Positions 7,972 to 18,900 are shown, counted from the stretch's first letter. The stretch: 64,000 nucleotides of DNA from Chthonomonadales bacterium (GCA_020849275.1 JADLGO010000050.1:40600-104599); one strand, 5' to 3'. Numbers and translations: made by a program. The notes: a model not told the origin generated them from the letters alone.

Positions 7972-10218
7972 ATGGCCACGCTGCCTGTTGCCGACGAAGA
8001 GATCATCCGCCGTTTCGGGCCGCACCGGGCGTACGACCGCGGCGCGCGCGTGAGCTCCGCGGCCGAACCCGACCGCGAGGTGAAGACGCACTGTTGCTTC
8101 TGCGGACAGCAGTGCGGGGTCATCCTCAAGGTCAAGGACAACACGGTGATCGGCTTCGAGCCCCGCTACGACTTCCCGTTCAACCAGGGGAAGGCGTGCC
8201 CCAAAGGCGTGAAGCGCTACCTGCAGGGCGCGCACCCGGACCGGTTGCTCCACGCGTTCGAGCGCGCGCCCGGCGCTCCTGGCGGGTTCCAGGAGCTCGC
8301 CTATGCGCGGGCGATCGAGAAGGTCGCCGGCGAGGTCGCCCGCATCCAGTCCGAGCATGGCAGGGACGCGTTCGCCGTCCTCACGGGCGCGAGCCTCACG
8401 AATGAGGCGGCCTACTTCGTCGGCAAGTTCGCCCACATGTGCCTGCGCACGGCCAACCTCGACTACAACGGCCGGCTCTGCATGGTGAGCGCCGTCGCGG
8501 GGAACGCGATGAGCTTCGGGGTCGATCGCGCGGCCAATGCGTGGTCCGACATTCCGAGGGCGGAGGTCGTCTGGCTCAGCGGCGCCAACGTGGGCGAGTG
8601 CGCTCCCATCACGACCGACTACGTCTGGAACGCGCGCGAGAACGGCGGCCGGGTCATCGTGGTCGACCCGCGGATCACGCCCATCGGTCGCGTGTGCGAC
8701 CTCTTCCTTCCCATCAAGCCGGGCCGCGACGTGGCGCTCTTCAACGGCATCCTGCACCTGATGATCGAGAACGACTGGCTCGACCACCGATTCATCGATT
8801 CCCGAACCAACGGGTTCGACGCCGTGGCCGAGCACGTGAAGGAGTGGACACCGGCGCGCACGGCCGAGGTGACGGGGGTCGCCGAGAAGGCCATTCGCCA
8901 GGCCGCGGAGTGGTGGGGTACCGCGAAGACGAGCTTCTTGCTGCATGCCCGCGGGATCGAGCACAGCAGCCACGGCGTTCAGAACGTGCTCGGCGCCATC
9001 AACATGGTCCTGGCCTCCGGCAGGATCGGCCGCGAGGGGTGCGGCTACTCGACGATTACCGGGCAGGGCAACGGCCAGGGAGCTCGCGAGCAGGGGCAGA
9101 AGTGCGATCAGTTGCCCGGCGCTCGCCATCTCGACGACCCCGAAGCGCGCGCCCACATTGCCGGCATCTGGGGAATGGCGCCCGACGACCTCCCGATGCC
9201 TGGCGTCGATGCGTACGAGATCATCCGAAAGATCGACCGCGGCGAGATCCGCGGCCTGCTGAGCCTCTGCTTCAACCCGATGGTCTCGCTGCCGGACAAC
9301 CACTTCGTGAGCGCCTCGCTCGACAAGTTGGAGTTCTACGCGGCCATTGACTTCTTCCTCAACGAGACCGCGCGTCACGCCGACATCGTGCTTCCAGCCG
9401 CGCTGCAGGAGGAGTTGGAGGGCACCGTCACCACGACGGAGGGCCGCGTCGTCAAGATCAACAAGGCGATCGACTGCCCCGGCGAGGCGCGGCCGGACTT
9501 CGTGATTCTACAGGACATCGCCAGGGTGCTCGGCCGCGAGAAGGGGTTCACCTTCGCCTCCTCCCGTGAGATCTTCGACGAGTTGCGCGTGGCATCGCGC
9601 GGCGGCATCGCCGACTACTTCGGGATCACGTGGGAGAAGATTGAGGCGCAGCTCGGCGTGTTCTGGCCATGCCCGGAGCCGGAGGACCCCGGCCGCGAGC
9701 GGCTGTTCGAGGAGGGATCCTGGAACCCGATCGCCAAAGGCGCAGGGCCATTCTACTTCCCGGACGGACGCGCGCGCTTCAATGTAGCGCGCTACTCGCC
9801 GCCCACCGAGGATGTGGACGCCGAGTACCCGGTCATCCTGACCAGCGGCCGCGTCGTGAGCCAGTACCTGTCCGGCACGCAGACCCGCCGGATCGGTCCG
9901 CTGGTCGACCACTACCCGGTCCCGCGTGTGGAGCTTCACCCGCGGCTGGCCGAGGAGCTGGGCGTTCAGGATGGCGATTGGACGACCGTGGAGACACGGC
10001 GCGGGTCGATCACGCTGCAGGCGCAGGTCGTTCGTACGATCCGGCCGGACACCGTCTTCATCCCGTACCATTGGGCCGGGCCGAAGAGCGTGAACCAGCT
10101 CACGATCTCGGCTCAGGACCCGATCTCGCACATCCCGGAGTTCAAGGCCTGCGCCTGCCGGGTCCGGAAGGCGCAGGGCGAACCGGAGTACGCGCGCGTG
10201 CGCGAGCCGCAGCAATAG
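7972..10218 (+). CDS. Molybdopterin oxidoreductase, NapA/NasA nitrate-reductase type
   Basis: 748 residues. An N-terminal [4Fe-4S] motif is formed by Cys41, Cys44, Cys48 and Cys76. Cys170 in [12 protein letters not shown] aligns with the Mo-ligating cysteine of periplasmic and assimilatory nitrate reductases. Later segments ([77 protein letters not shown], and a C-terminal molybdopterin-binding domain) are typical of the DMSO-reductase superfamily. There is no Tat signal, so the enzyme probably stays in the cytoplasm. Nitrate as substrate is inferred from family and from the NnrS/hemerythrin neighbours. A formate or other oxyanion enzyme is not excluded. Confidence 0.9.
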   Translation: MATLPVADEEIIRRFGPHRAYDRGARVSSAAEPDREVKTHCCFCGQQCGVILKVKDNTVIGFEPRYDFPFNQGKACPKGVKRYLQGAHPDRLLHAFERAPGAPGGFQELAYARAIEKVAGEVARIQSEHGRDAFAVLTGASLTNEAAYFVGKFAHMCLRTANLDYNGRLCMVSAVAGNAMSFGVDRAANAWSDIPRAEVVWLSGANVGECAPITTDYVWNARENGGRVIVVDPRITPIGRVCDLFLPIKPGRDVALFNGILHLMIENDWLDHRFIDSRTNGFDAVAEHVKEWTPARTAEVTGVAEKAIRQAAEWWGTAKTSFLLHARGIEHSSHGVQNVLGAINMVLASGRIGREGCGYSTITGQGNGQGAREQGQKCDQLPGARHLDDPEARAHIAGIWGMAPDDLPMPGVDAYEIIRKIDRGEIRGLLSLCFNPMVSLPDNHFVSASLDKLEFYAAIDFFLNETARHADIVLPAALQEELEGTVTTTEGRVVKINKAIDCPGEARPDFVILQDIARVLGREKGFTFASSREIFDELRVASRGGIADYFGITWEKIEAQLGVFWPCPEPEDPGRERLFEEGSWNPIAKGAGPFYFPDGRARFNVARYSPPTEDVDAEYPVILTSGRVVSQYLSGTQTRRIGPLVDHYPVPRVELHPRLAEELGVQDGDWTTVETRRGSITLQAQVVRTIRPDTVFIPYHWAGPKSVNQLTISAQDPISHIPEFKACACRVRKAQGEPEYARVREPQQ

Positions 10219-10233
10219 AAAGGAGCAGACACC

Positions 10234-10704
10234 ATGCACCCACGACTGGAGTACCACAAGGAGTTCCCGGATGCCCTGAAGGCCATGCTCGGCCTGCAGG
10301 CATACGTGGATCGGAGCCGCCTCGACCACAAGCTGCTGGAGCTGGTGAAGATGCGCGCCTCGCAGATCAACGGCTGCGCCTACTGCATCGACATGCATAG
10401 CAAGGACGCGCGCGCGCTGGGTGAGACGGAGCAGCGCCTGTACGCCCTCTCCGCCTGGCGCGAGGCGCCCTTCTTCACCGAGAAGGAGCGCGCCGCGCTC
10501 GCCTGGACGGAGTCACTCACGCTCATATCGGAGACCGGCGCGCCGGACGAGGTGTACGAGGAGGTTCGGAAGCACTTCGGCGACGAGGACCTGGTCGTCC
10601 TGTCGCTGGCGATCGTGGCCATCAACGGCTGGAATCGCCTCGCCGTCGGGTTCCGCTCCCTCGCGGGAGCCTACCAGCCCGGGAGAAAGCCGTCGGCGGA
10701 GTAG
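10234..10704 (+). CDS. AhpD-like / carboxymuconolactone decarboxylase family protein
   Basis: 156 residues, ribosome site aaaggagcag. The motif [16 protein letters not shown] gives Cys48-x2-Cys51 and His55, the redox site of AhpD-type peroxidase partners. The C-terminal half ends in the usual [12 protein letters not shown] helix. It is embedded in the molybdoenzyme operon, 15 nt after the catalytic subunit and 10 nt before the FeS subunit. An antioxidant or thiol-reducing job supporting the complex is likely. Its insertion between two presumed subunits of one complex is unusual. Confidence 0.87.
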   Translation: MHPRLEYHKEFPDALKAMLGLQAYVDRSRLDHKLLELVKMRASQINGCAYCIDMHSKDARALGETEQRLYALSAWREAPFFTEKERAALAWTESLTLISETGAPDEVYEEVRKHFGDEDLVVLSLAIVAINGWNRLAVGFRSLAGAYQPGRKPSAE

Positions 10705-10714
10705 GGGGAGACCG

Positions 10715-11359
10715 ATGCCGGTTCCCTCGGACCTCGAGTTCTTCATCGACCCGAGCCGGTGCATCGGTTGCCAGGCATGCGTCCAGGCGTGCACGGAATG
10801 CGAGACGCATCGCGGGTACTCGATGTTTCAACTCGACGTGATCGACCGCGCCCGGACGACGCAGACGATTCCGCTCGTCTGCATGCACTGCGAGACGCCG
10901 ACCTGCGCGGAGGTCTGCCCCGCGGACGCCATCAAGCGCACCGCGGACGGCGTGGTTCAGACGGCTCGTAAGCCGCAGTGCATCGCCTGCAACAACTGTG
11001 TGCTCGCGTGCCCCTTCGGCATCCCGAAGATGAACACAGGCATGGCGCTCATGATGAAGTGCGACATGTGCTACGACCGGACGACAGTCGGAAAGAAGCC
11101 CATGTGCGCCTCGGTGTGCCCGAGCCAGGCCCTCTTCTTCGGCACGCGCACCGAGCTCGAGCAGCTTCGCCCATCTTCACGGCCGGTGAATACGTGGCAG
11201 TTCGGGCGGCAGACGATCAAGACGAAGGTGAACGTGATGGTCGCGCGAAAGACGACCGCCGACACGGTGGACGTGACGGCCGCGATGTTCGAGCCGACGG
11301 TTGGGCGGCCGCTGGACGACAACCTGCCGGAGGCGGGCGAGGAGGGGAATGCGGTATGA
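10715..11359 (+). CDS. Four-cluster ferredoxin subunit (NrfC/DmsB type)
   Basis: 214 residues from the ATG at 10715, preceded by tagggggag. Cysteine groups are [39 protein letters not shown] and CDMCYDR plus CASVCP. This is the four-[4Fe-4S] arrangement of electron-transfer subunits of molybdoenzymes. No signal peptide is present, agreeing with a cytoplasmic catalytic subunit. It would pass electrons between the b-type cytochrome or Rieske protein and the molybdoenzyme. Its stop overlaps the Rieske start by 4 nt. Confidence 0.92.
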   Translation: MPVPSDLEFFIDPSRCIGCQACVQACTECETHRGYSMFQLDVIDRARTTQTIPLVCMHCETPTCAEVCPADAIKRTADGVVQTARKPQCIACNNCVLACPFGIPKMNTGMALMMKCDMCYDRTTVGKKPMCASVCPSQALFFGTRTELEQLRPSSRPVNTWQFGRQTIKTKVNVMVARKTTADTVDVTAAMFEPTVGRPLDDNLPEAGEEGNAV

Positions 11360-11904
11360 ACCGACCCGACCCCGAGCGCGCGACCACGCCGCCCGATGGC
11401 CGGCCCCTCAGCGAGCAGCCGCGCTGGCGGCGCGACTTCCCCATCCATCTGCCGGAGGACGAGTACGTCTCACGCAGGGACCTGGTCCGGTTCGCGGTCC
11501 TGGTCAGTGGCGCGTTCGCTGTGGGCCAGGTTTGGATCCTGGCCCAGAACGCGGTGCGCAGGATGGCCGGCCGGCCGCCGATCCGGGAGATCGCGGGCGC
11601 GGGCGCGCTGCCGCCCGGTAAGAGCCTGGTCTTCCGCTACCCGGGTCCGCAGGACATCTGCTTCCTGGCGCGGCAGTCGGATGGCCGCCTCGTCGCGTTC
11701 AGCCAGGTGTGCACGCACCTCTCCTGCGCGGTCATTCCCGATGTGCCGACCGGGAAGATCCTCTGCCCGTGCCACGATGGGGTGTTCGAGATGCGCACCG
11801 GGCGGCCCCTCGCCGGACCGCCGCAGCGCCCCCTGCCGCGCGTTCAGATCGAGCAGCGTGGCGGCCGGATCTATGCCACCGGGATGGAGGTCAGCACCGT
11901 ATGA
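11356..11904 (+). CDS. Rieske [2Fe-2S] protein with Tat-type anchor
   Basis: 182 residues. [19 protein letters not shown] (residues 39-57) is a twin-arginine motif followed by a hydrophobic segment, as in the membrane anchors of exported Rieske proteins. Cluster ligands are Cys119-x-His121 and Cys137-x2-His140 in the C-terminal beta domain. It overlaps both neighbours by 4 nt (ATGA). A Rieske protein beside a cytoplasmic-type molybdoenzyme suggests a small quinol-oxidising complex with the upstream membrane protein. No cytochrome b of the bc1 type is in the window. Confidence 0.92.
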   Translation: MNRPDPERATTPPDGRPLSEQPRWRRDFPIHLPEDEYVSRRDLVRFAVLVSGAFAVGQVWILAQNAVRRMAGRPPIREIAGAGALPPGKSLVFRYPGPQDICFLARQSDGRLVAFSQVCTHLSCAVIPDVPTGKILCPCHDGVFEMRTGRPLAGPPQRPLPRVQIEQRGGRIYATGMEVSTV

Positions 11905-12122
11905 AGGGGCCGCGCTTCGCACGGCACGAGCGAATGACGGTCGTGAACGGCATCGGCGTTATCGTGCTGACCATCGACGTGCTGCAACTCTGGCTGCTGA
12001 CGGCCACGATGAACGCCTACATGGGCCGCGACGAGAGCGTTCTCCTTCCGGCGGCAATCGCCAGCGTCGTCTGCCTGCTGCTCAACCTCGGCCTCCTCCG
12101 CTACCTGCGCTCGCTCGACTGA
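11901..12122 (+). CDS. Small two-helix membrane protein, last gene of the molybdoenzyme operon
   Basis: 73 residues with helices at about 14-38 and 48-67 joined by a short polar loop (MGRDES). The start is fixed by the ATGA overlap with the Rieske gene. No cysteine pair or heme ligand pattern is obvious. It is likely an accessory or assembly subunit of the complex. Function unknown. Confidence 0.7.
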   Translation: MKGPRFARHERMTVVNGIGVIVLTIDVLQLWLLTATMNAYMGRDESVLLPAAIASVVCLLLNLGLLRYLRSLD

Positions 12123-12321
12123 TCGCCCTCGCCGATTCGAAGGTGCCGGTCTGAGCGGCAGCCCGGTTGGATGACGGCGCAGCCGCATGGAGCGCGGGCG
12201 AGGCCCTGCCCGGCTCAGGTCGAGGCGGGGACAGACCCCAGAGAGCGCCGCGAGTCGAGCGCGATTCGCGGCGTCGCCAACTCCGGGGGCGAGACCCCGA
12301 CGGCGATTCGTTCCGCGACCG

Positions 12322-12351
12322 TTGACATGGAAGGGCGACTGCCGGTATACT
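12322..12351 (+). promoter_or_regulatory. Sigma-70 promoter of the pseudopilin operon
   Basis: TTGACA (12322-12327), an 18-nt spacer and TATACT (12346-12351) form a near-consensus vegetative promoter. Transcription would begin near 12358 and reach the pseudopilin ATG at 12609 after a leader of about 250 nt. No other gene is seen in 12123-12608. Confidence 0.75.
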
Positions 12352-12359
12352 GTGCCTCA

Positions 12360-12393
12360 ATACATGATATAGTCAGTCCACTAAGTCATGTAT
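12360..12393 (+). promoter_or_regulatory. Inverted repeat at the transcription start of the pseudopilin operon
   Basis: ATACATGA (12360-12367) and its exact complement TCATGTAT (12386-12393) flank an 18-nt AT-rich centre. The repeat begins 9 nt after the -10 box. It can act as a repressor site over the start point or as a 5'-end stem-loop in the mRNA. The sequence does not show which. Confidence 0.55.
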
Positions 12394-12608
12394 CGGGCCG
12401 GGTCCCTGGGCGCGGCGAACGGCGACGGAGATCAACCGGTTCCCGGCGCCGGAAGGGAGCACTCGCACGCCGCGCGACCAGGGTTACGGCCGGGCCTGCC
12501 ACCCCTCGCGCGATGCTCGGACCGCGGCACCGCCGTTGCGTGAGCGCGTGGGTCCGCGCGCCCGCGACCCGCTTGCGCCCTGTCATAGCGTCACCACAGG
12601 AGACATGT

Positions 12609-13379
12609 ATGCGACGCAGAGAGCACGGCTTCACACTGATCGAACTGCTTGTCGTGATCGCCATCATCGCGATTCTGGCAGCCATCCTGTTCCCCGTCTT
12701 CGCGCAGGCCCGTGAGAAGGCCCGGCAGACCATGTGCCTCTCCAACCTCAAGCAGATAGGCACCGCCACCTACCTCTACATGCAGGACTACGACGAGCGG
12801 CTGTTCGTGCGCGAGTACCGGATCAACGGAGACCCGGTCTACAACTACCAGGTGTGGAACGCCCGCCGCCGGATTGCCGACGGCAAGTGGGACCTCAACC
12901 AGGGCCTCCTGCAGCCGTACATGCGCAACAAGGAGATCCACGAGTGCCCGACGGCCCGGTCGCTGCCGTCCGGCACGACGACGACGACCAACCTGGGCTA
13001 CGGCTTCAACCAGTCGTACCTGCTGCCGTCGGCCACCTTCAGCGCCTCCCTGGCCGACATCTCGCATCCGAGCGAGACCGTCTTCATGGCCGACACGGCG
13101 ATCATCTCCGGCGGCGTGGTGGTGCGCTTCGCTGCCAACTGGGCGCCCTCCGCCGTCTACCCGACGCTCCACGCGCGCCACACCGAGCAGGCCGGCGTGC
13201 TCTGGATGGACTCGCACGTGCACGCCCGGCGGCCGACCTACCGTAAGGACGCCACCATCCTGGGTACGCCGGGCAGCGTGTGGGAGCAGAACCACATCGG
13301 CGACCTGCTGCACCCGAGCTACCCGCGCGGCAGCCAGTACCAGAACTACTACTACATGCTGCAGAAGCCCAGCCCGTAG
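12609..13379 (+). CDS. Type IV pilin-like (DUF1559 style) protein
   Basis: 256 residues. The ATG at 12609 gives [16 protein letters not shown], a class III signal with Glu at +5. A single helix and [32 protein letters not shown] follow. The C-terminal signature is [17 protein letters not shown], an H-x9-D variant in which the usual Gly is Ser. The transcript starts at a strong promoter (12322-12351) with a repeat at its start point. The next gene, a thioredoxin-like protein, begins 26 nt downstream, so they form an operon. Likely exposed at the surface or periplasm; partner machine not in the window. Confidence 0.87.
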   Translation: MRRREHGFTLIELLVVIAIIAILAAILFPVFAQAREKARQTMCLSNLKQIGTATYLYMQDYDERLFVREYRINGDPVYNYQVWNARRRIADGKWDLNQGLLQPYMRNKEIHECPTARSLPSGTTTTTNLGYGFNQSYLLPSATFSASLADISHPSETVFMADTAIISGGVVVRFAANWAPSAVYPTLHARHTEQAGVLWMDSHVHARRPTYRKDATILGTPGSVWEQNHIGDLLHPSYPRGSQYQNYYYMLQKPSP

Positions 13380-13405
13380 ACGGGTTGGGACGAGAGGAGC
13401 GAGAC

Positions 13406-14746
13406 GTGGCTGGAGTGAGAGCGATCGCCCTGGGGCTGCTGATGGCCGCGGCGCTCGGTGGCGCGCCCACCGCCTGCGCGGCGGCCACCGCCGACCCCGA
13501 GGGCGTGCTGAAGCAGATCACCGGGCTGCGCGAGGCACGGCTGGCTGAGGCGCGGAGCGGCGGGCGGCCCTTCGACGCGGACGCGGTGCGGAAGGAGGCG
13601 GCAGCGCTGGCGAGCTCGGCCGTCGAAGGTGTCGACGCGAGGTCCGTGGCGCCGGCGGAGTCGATGACCTGGGCCCGCCTGTTCTCCGAGGCCGGGCGCC
13701 CGCGCGAGACGGCCGACCTGGCGGCCCGGTATTTGGAGACCGGTCCGGAGCCGACGGCGCGGTTCGAGGCGCAGATGCTACGCCTCGACGCCCTTGCCGA
13801 CCAGGGCGATGGCAAACGGATCGCCGTCCTGCTGCCCACCGTCACGGCGCCCGACCCGGCGGCGGGCGGCCTGCTCGTCTCGCGGGTGACGCGGCGCTAC
13901 GCTCCAATTCTGGCGCGCGCCGCCGGTCTGCCCGAGACCTTGCGCATCCTCGAGCGGGTGGAGCGGGGCATCCCGCGCGATGACCCCTCCAGGGCCGCCC
14001 GCGAGCGTCTGGACGCCGAGAAGGAGCGCCGCCGCAAGCTCAACCAGCCGCCGGTCCAGAACGAGGCCGAGCAGATCGCCACGTTCGAGCGGCAGGTGCG
14101 CGGGTCATGGGCCATTCGCGGCTACTTCTTCGCGCAGGCCAGGGCCGACCTGCTGGCCGCGGCCGGCCGGAAGGCGGACGCGGTGAGGGTGCTGGACGCG
14201 TTCACGAGCGGGCTGGGCCCGGACGATGCGGTGGCGCGGCGGGCGGCCGGCAGCGCGCGGCGGATCCTCACACTGCCGGGGACGGAGACTCCCGAGTTGC
14301 CGGCGCTCGACACCATCGGCACGTACCAGGGCATGCGGGCGCTTCGGGGCAAGGTCGTTGTGCTGGACTTCTTCGCCCATTGGTGCGGCCCCTGCGTCGC
14401 CTCCATCCCCGACATGCGCAAGCTCTACGACGACTTGCAGGGGCGTGGCCTCGCCCTCCTCGGCGTGACGGAGTACCAGGGCTGGTATGGCACGGAGGGC
14501 CGGGCGAAGCGCGACATGCCGAAGGCGGTCGAGCGTGAGCGCATGCGTGCCTTCGCTGGCGAGCACGGCGTGACCTGGCCGATCGTCTTCGTGGAGCGCC
14601 CGGTATCGGAGGCGTTCGGCGTGCAGGCCATCCCGCATGTGGTAGTGATCGACCGGGCGGGCAAGGTCCGCTCGATGGACGTGGGCTACAGCCCGGAGTC
14701 ATTCGCGCGGTTCCGGGCCGAGATCGAGGGACTGCTGCGGGGCTAA
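13406..14746 (+). CDS. Secreted TlpA/ResA-like thioredoxin with helical N-terminal region
   Basis: 446 residues from a GTG at 13406 behind gagaggagcgagac. Residues 1-28 are a signal peptide ending near CAAATA. Residues 30-300 are a helix-rich, TPR-like region. Residues 305-446 are a thioredoxin fold with GKVVVLDFFAHWCGPCVASIP (catalytic Cys327 and Cys330) and the cis-Pro loop VQAIPHVVVID. It probably reduces or exchanges disulfides outside the cytoplasm. Co-transcription with a pseudopilin is notable because a second pseudopilin plus membrane thioredoxin pair occurs at 34.7-36.0 kb. Confidence 0.87.
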   Translation: MAGVRAIALGLLMAAALGGAPTACAAATADPEGVLKQITGLREARLAEARSGGRPFDADAVRKEAAALASSAVEGVDARSVAPAESMTWARLFSEAGRPRETADLAARYLETGPEPTARFEAQMLRLDALADQGDGKRIAVLLPTVTAPDPAAGGLLVSRVTRRYAPILARAAGLPETLRILERVERGIPRDDPSRAARERLDAEKERRRKLNQPPVQNEAEQIATFERQVRGSWAIRGYFFAQARADLLAAAGRKADAVRVLDAFTSGLGPDDAVARRAAGSARRILTLPGTETPELPALDTIGTYQGMRALRGKVVVLDFFAHWCGPCVASIPDMRKLYDDLQGRGLALLGVTEYQGWYGTEGRAKRDMPKAVERERMRAFAGEHGVTWPIVFVERPVSEAFGVQAIPHVVVIDRAGKVRSMDVGYSPESFARFRAEIEGLLRG

Positions 14747-14875
14747 CAGGGCGCTCTCGTCCCCGGGGCCCCCGTGGGGTGCGCAGGAAGCCGGCGGGGC
14801 CGGCGCGAATCCTCGTAGCGACGCCCGGCCGCCCACCGCTGGCGCGCCCGCCACCCATACGAAAGGGGAATCGCC

Positions 14876-15775
14876 ATGCGCCTCCGCAGGCTCGCCGGCT
14901 TCCTGTTCGTCCTCCTCGCCGCTACCGCTTGGAGCTTCGCCAGCGCGCAGACGGCCGAGCCCCAGCGCGTCCGCGACGTCATCTACCAGCACAAGGTCGG
15001 CGTCGCCCTTACCATGGACGTGTTCAAGCCAGCCCGGCCCAACGGGATCGGCGTTATCTGGATGGTGAGCGGCGGTTGGGTGTCCAACCACAACAACCTG
15101 AACCCCGAGTTGGCCGCCGCGTTCACCGCGCGCGGCCAGACCGTGTTCGAGGTGGTGCATGGCAGCCAGCCGAAGTTCACGCTGCCCGAGATCGTGCAGG
15201 ACATCCACCGCGCGGTCCGCTTCATCCGTACTCACGCCGCCGAGTACGGCGTCGACCCCGATCGGCTCGGAATCTGCGGCGGCAGCGCCGGCGGACATCT
15301 CTCGCTGATGATGGGCGCCTACGGCGGCCCCGGCAGCCCGCAGGCCGCCGATGCCGTGGACCGCGCGTCCAGCGTCGTGCAGGCCGTGGCGTGCCTGTTC
15401 CCGCCGACGGACCTGCTCAACTACGGCAAGGAGGGCGCGAGCGCGATGGAGATCGTCACGCTGCGCCCCTTCTGGCCGGCCTTCGGCATCACGAGTACAA
15501 CGTCGGCCGAGGAGCGCGCAAGGCTCGGGCGCGCGCTCTCGCCCATCTACGGACTCACGGCACGCACGCCGCCCACGCTCATCATCCATGGTGACGCGGA
15601 TCAGCTCGTGCCGCTCCAGCAGTCCGAACGGCTGATGGCGCGGCTTGCGGAGCTGAAGGTGCCGCACCGGCTGGAGGTGCGCAAGGACAAGGCGCACGGC
15701 TGGGCGGGGATGGAGCAGGAGCTGCCGCTGATGGCGGATTGGTTCGAGAGGTATCTGGCCAGGCCGGCGCCGTAG
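14876..15775 (+). CDS. Secreted alpha/beta-hydrolase esterase
   Basis: 299 residues with a signal peptide (MRLRRLAGFLFVLLAATAWS, cleavage near ASA-Q). It has the esterase/lipase fold of the BD-FAE/xylan-esterase type: VIWMVSGGW oxyanion region, nucleophile elbow ICGGSAGGHLSL, acid in HGDADQLVPLQQS and His in KAHGWAG. It likely hydrolyses an acyl ester on a carbohydrate or small molecule. A GAAAGGGG ribosome site precedes the ATG. It has no partner gene in tight spacing. Confidence 0.88.
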   Translation: MRLRRLAGFLFVLLAATAWSFASAQTAEPQRVRDVIYQHKVGVALTMDVFKPARPNGIGVIWMVSGGWVSNHNNLNPELAAAFTARGQTVFEVVHGSQPKFTLPEIVQDIHRAVRFIRTHAAEYGVDPDRLGICGGSAGGHLSLMMGAYGGPGSPQAADAVDRASSVVQAVACLFPPTDLLNYGKEGASAMEIVTLRPFWPAFGITSTTSAEERARLGRALSPIYGLTARTPPTLIIHGDADQLVPLQQSERLMARLAELKVPHRLEVRKDKAHGWAGMEQELPLMADWFERYLARPAP

Positions 15776-15948
15776 CGCATCGGCGCGGCGTCGGTAGGCG
15801 GCGCGCAGCAGTTTGGCGCTCGCCAGCGCGTCGGGGGCCGTCCCGTCATGCTCGCGCAAGGGCTGGACGACGGGGCCGCGTCTGCCGATAATCCTGCTGG
15901 TCGGGGCAGCGGTGCGATCGCTCCCAGCCGCGCTCGCCGAGGATACCG

Positions 15949-18900
15949 ATGCCGTCCGTCCAGCGACGGATCATGCTGCTGCTGACGGTGCTCGTCGCCG
16001 CCTTCGTGGTCGGCCTTGTCATCTGGCAGGCCGGGCTGCGCCGGCAGAACGCCGTGCTGTCGGCGATGGAGCGGCGCGAGCGCGTGCGGGCGCTCGACGC
16101 CCTCATCGAGCTTCAGTCCGCTCCCGCCCGGAATCTCGTTGGCGACTACACGCAGTGGGACGCGATGGTCGCCTTCATTCGACGTCCGACGGACCGCTGG
16201 AAGGCCAAGAATCTGGAGCCGGCACTAACAACCTTCGGGGTGTCTGGCGCCTGGGTTTATGACCTTCGGGGACGCCTGATCGCCGGGTCCGTCCAGCGCG
16301 GCGCCGAGGGCCTGAGGGAGCTTCCCCTGCCGCCCCTGGCGCTCAACGCGATGCGCCAATGCGCACTCGGCCGACACCGGTTCTTTCAGCAGACCCCCGC
16401 AGGCGTCGTCGAGCTCTGGGGGGAGGGCGTTCACGCGACGGCCGACCACGCGCGGGCGGGGCGGCACCGGGGCTTCTTCGTGGCGGGTCGCCTGTGGGAC
16501 AGCGCCCGCTTGCGGCGTCTGGCCGATGCCGGACGATGCCGCGTCCACCTCGCACTCCCCAGCGAGCCGCCTCCACGCCCTCCGCGCGACGGCTTCACGC
16601 ACGCGATCGGCCTCGCCGACCCGGATGGACGGCCGCTGGGTCGCATCGATCTCTCCGGCCATCTGCCACTGGTCACCCAGGCGCGCCGGGCCGGCGCGCA
16701 GGCCACCCTCCTTCTGCTGGCGTTCGCGCTGCTGACGCCGGGCCTCGTGTCGGCGTGCCTGATTCGGTGGGTGAGCAGGCCACTTCGCACCCTGTCGCGC
16801 GCCATCGAGCGCGAGGACACCCCGGCCGTCTCGGGCCTGGCGTCGAACCGGAGTGAGTTCGGCGAGATCGCGCGGATGCTGGAAGCCTTCTTCGGTCAGC
16901 GGGCCGAGCTGCGGGCCGAGGTGAGCGCCCGAGCCGACGCGGAGACGCGGCTCAGCCGCGAGGTGGCCCTCCTTCAAGCCATCGCGGAGGCGCTTCCCGC
17001 ACCGTTGTTCCACACCGACGCCGAAGGCCGCTGCGTGGAGTGCAACCCCGCGTTCCTGGAGCTGTGCGGCCTGGAGCGCGCGCAGGCACTGGGGCGGCGC
17101 TTTGAGGAGCTGTTCCCGTGCGACGCGCGAGCGATCCACGGCACGGTGGACGAGGCGATCCTGCGGACCTGCCAGCCTCGCTGTTACCTCTGCGAGCTGA
17201 CCGCCGGCAACGGCGCGCGGCACACGATGCTGGTGCACAAGGCCGCGCTTCGCGACGCGGAGGGCCTGCCCGCCGGCGTCCTGGCCATCCTCAGCGACAT
17301 CACCGAGCAGCAGGCGACGGCGGAGGACCTGGAACGGCACGCGGCCTACCTGCGCTGCGTGATCGACGTACAGCGACTCCTTCTGGCCCCGCTCGACGGC
17401 GAGGGCCGGCTGCAGGGCACGCTGGCGCGCCTGGGCGAGGCCGCCGGCGCCTCACGCGTCTACCTCTACGGGCACCGCCGCGACGACGAGGGCCGCCTGC
17501 TGGCGAGCCGCGAGGGCGTCTGGACCGCTCCAGGCGTCGCCCCCGGGAGCCCGGAGGCGCTGCCCGCGGAGGCGGCCTACTCCTCCGCCTGGCCCACGTG
17601 GGAGGCGCCGCTGAGCGCGGGCAACCACGTGCACGGCCTGGCGGAGGGCATGCCGGAACCGGAGCGCTCCGCGCTGCTGGCCCGGGGCGCCCGCGCCGTG
17701 CTGGTGCTGCCACTGGTCTTCCATCGTGAGCTCGTGGGGTTCGTCGGCTTTGAGAACTGCGCGGCCGCGTGCGAGTGGGAGCCCGCCGAGGTCGACCTGT
17801 TGCAGGCTGCGTCCGCCGCCCTCTCGCTCTACCACGCGCGCAAGGCCGCCGAGGCCTCCGTCCGCTGGAACGCCGCGCTTCTGCGCACCATGAGCGAGGC
17901 GGCGCCGCTCGCCCTCTATGTGGTGGACAACCGCAGCGACCGGGTCCTGTACCACAACCGGCGTTTTCTGGTGGTATGGGGGATCGAGCATATGGCGGAC
18001 GAGCTCGCGGCGGGAACGGCGCGTAACGCCGACCTGCTCGCCAGCTCTCTTCCGGCCGTGGCTGACGGGCAGGCGTTCGCCGAGGCCTGTATACCGCTCC
18101 GGGAGGAGGCTAACCGCGCCGTCATCGACGACGAGATCCGCTTCGCCGACGGTCGGATCGTCCGGCGGTACTCCACACAGATCCGCGACGATGCCGACGC
18201 CTATCTGGGCCGGTTCTATATGTTCGAGGACATCACGCTGCGCCGCCGGGCGGAGGAGGCCCTCCAGCAGGCTCACGATGTCCTCGAGGCTCGCGTCGCC
18301 GCGCGCACGCTCGATCTCGCACGCGCCAACCGCAGCCTGCAAGCCGAGGTAGCCGAACGTCGGCATGCGGAGGGCGCGGTGCGGTCGCTCAACGTCGAGT
18401 TGCGGCGGCGCCTGGAGCGGCTCGACTCGCTGCGCCACGTGGACGCGGCCATCAGCGGCGGCCTGGATCTGCGCCTGACGCTGCGCGTGCTGCTCAACCA
18501 GGTGATGGCGCGCCTGGGCGTCGACGGGGCCGCGGTGCTGCTGCTCGATGCGCACACACGCAGCCTGCGGGAGACCTGCGCGCGCGGGACGGTCCCCGCC
18601 GGCCGGCAGCAGGGCGCCGAGTCGCTCCACGGCACGAGCGCCGGGCAGGCGGTGCTCCTGCGCCGCCCTGTCGTCTCGCCAGCCGCCGGCTCAGCGGAGG
18701 GCCAGGCTCCGATGGTGCACCGGTGCGCGCCGCTGATCGCCAAGGGCGACGTCAAGGGCGTGCTGGAGGTCTACCACGCGGCTTCGTTCACACCGGATGA
18801 TGAGTGGGAGGGCTTCCTGGAGGCGCTGGCGAGCCAGGCCGCCATCGCGATCGACAACTCGGCGCTCTTCGAGCAGCTCCAGCGCTCCAACGCGGAGCTC

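Noticed and set aside
5994..8144. A 716-codon minus-strand open frame opposite the cytochrome and molybdoenzyme genes
   Set aside because: Antisense shadow typical of GC-rich coding DNA. Its translation is Arg/Glu/Gly/His-rich without any motif, while the plus-strand genes have clear family signatures.
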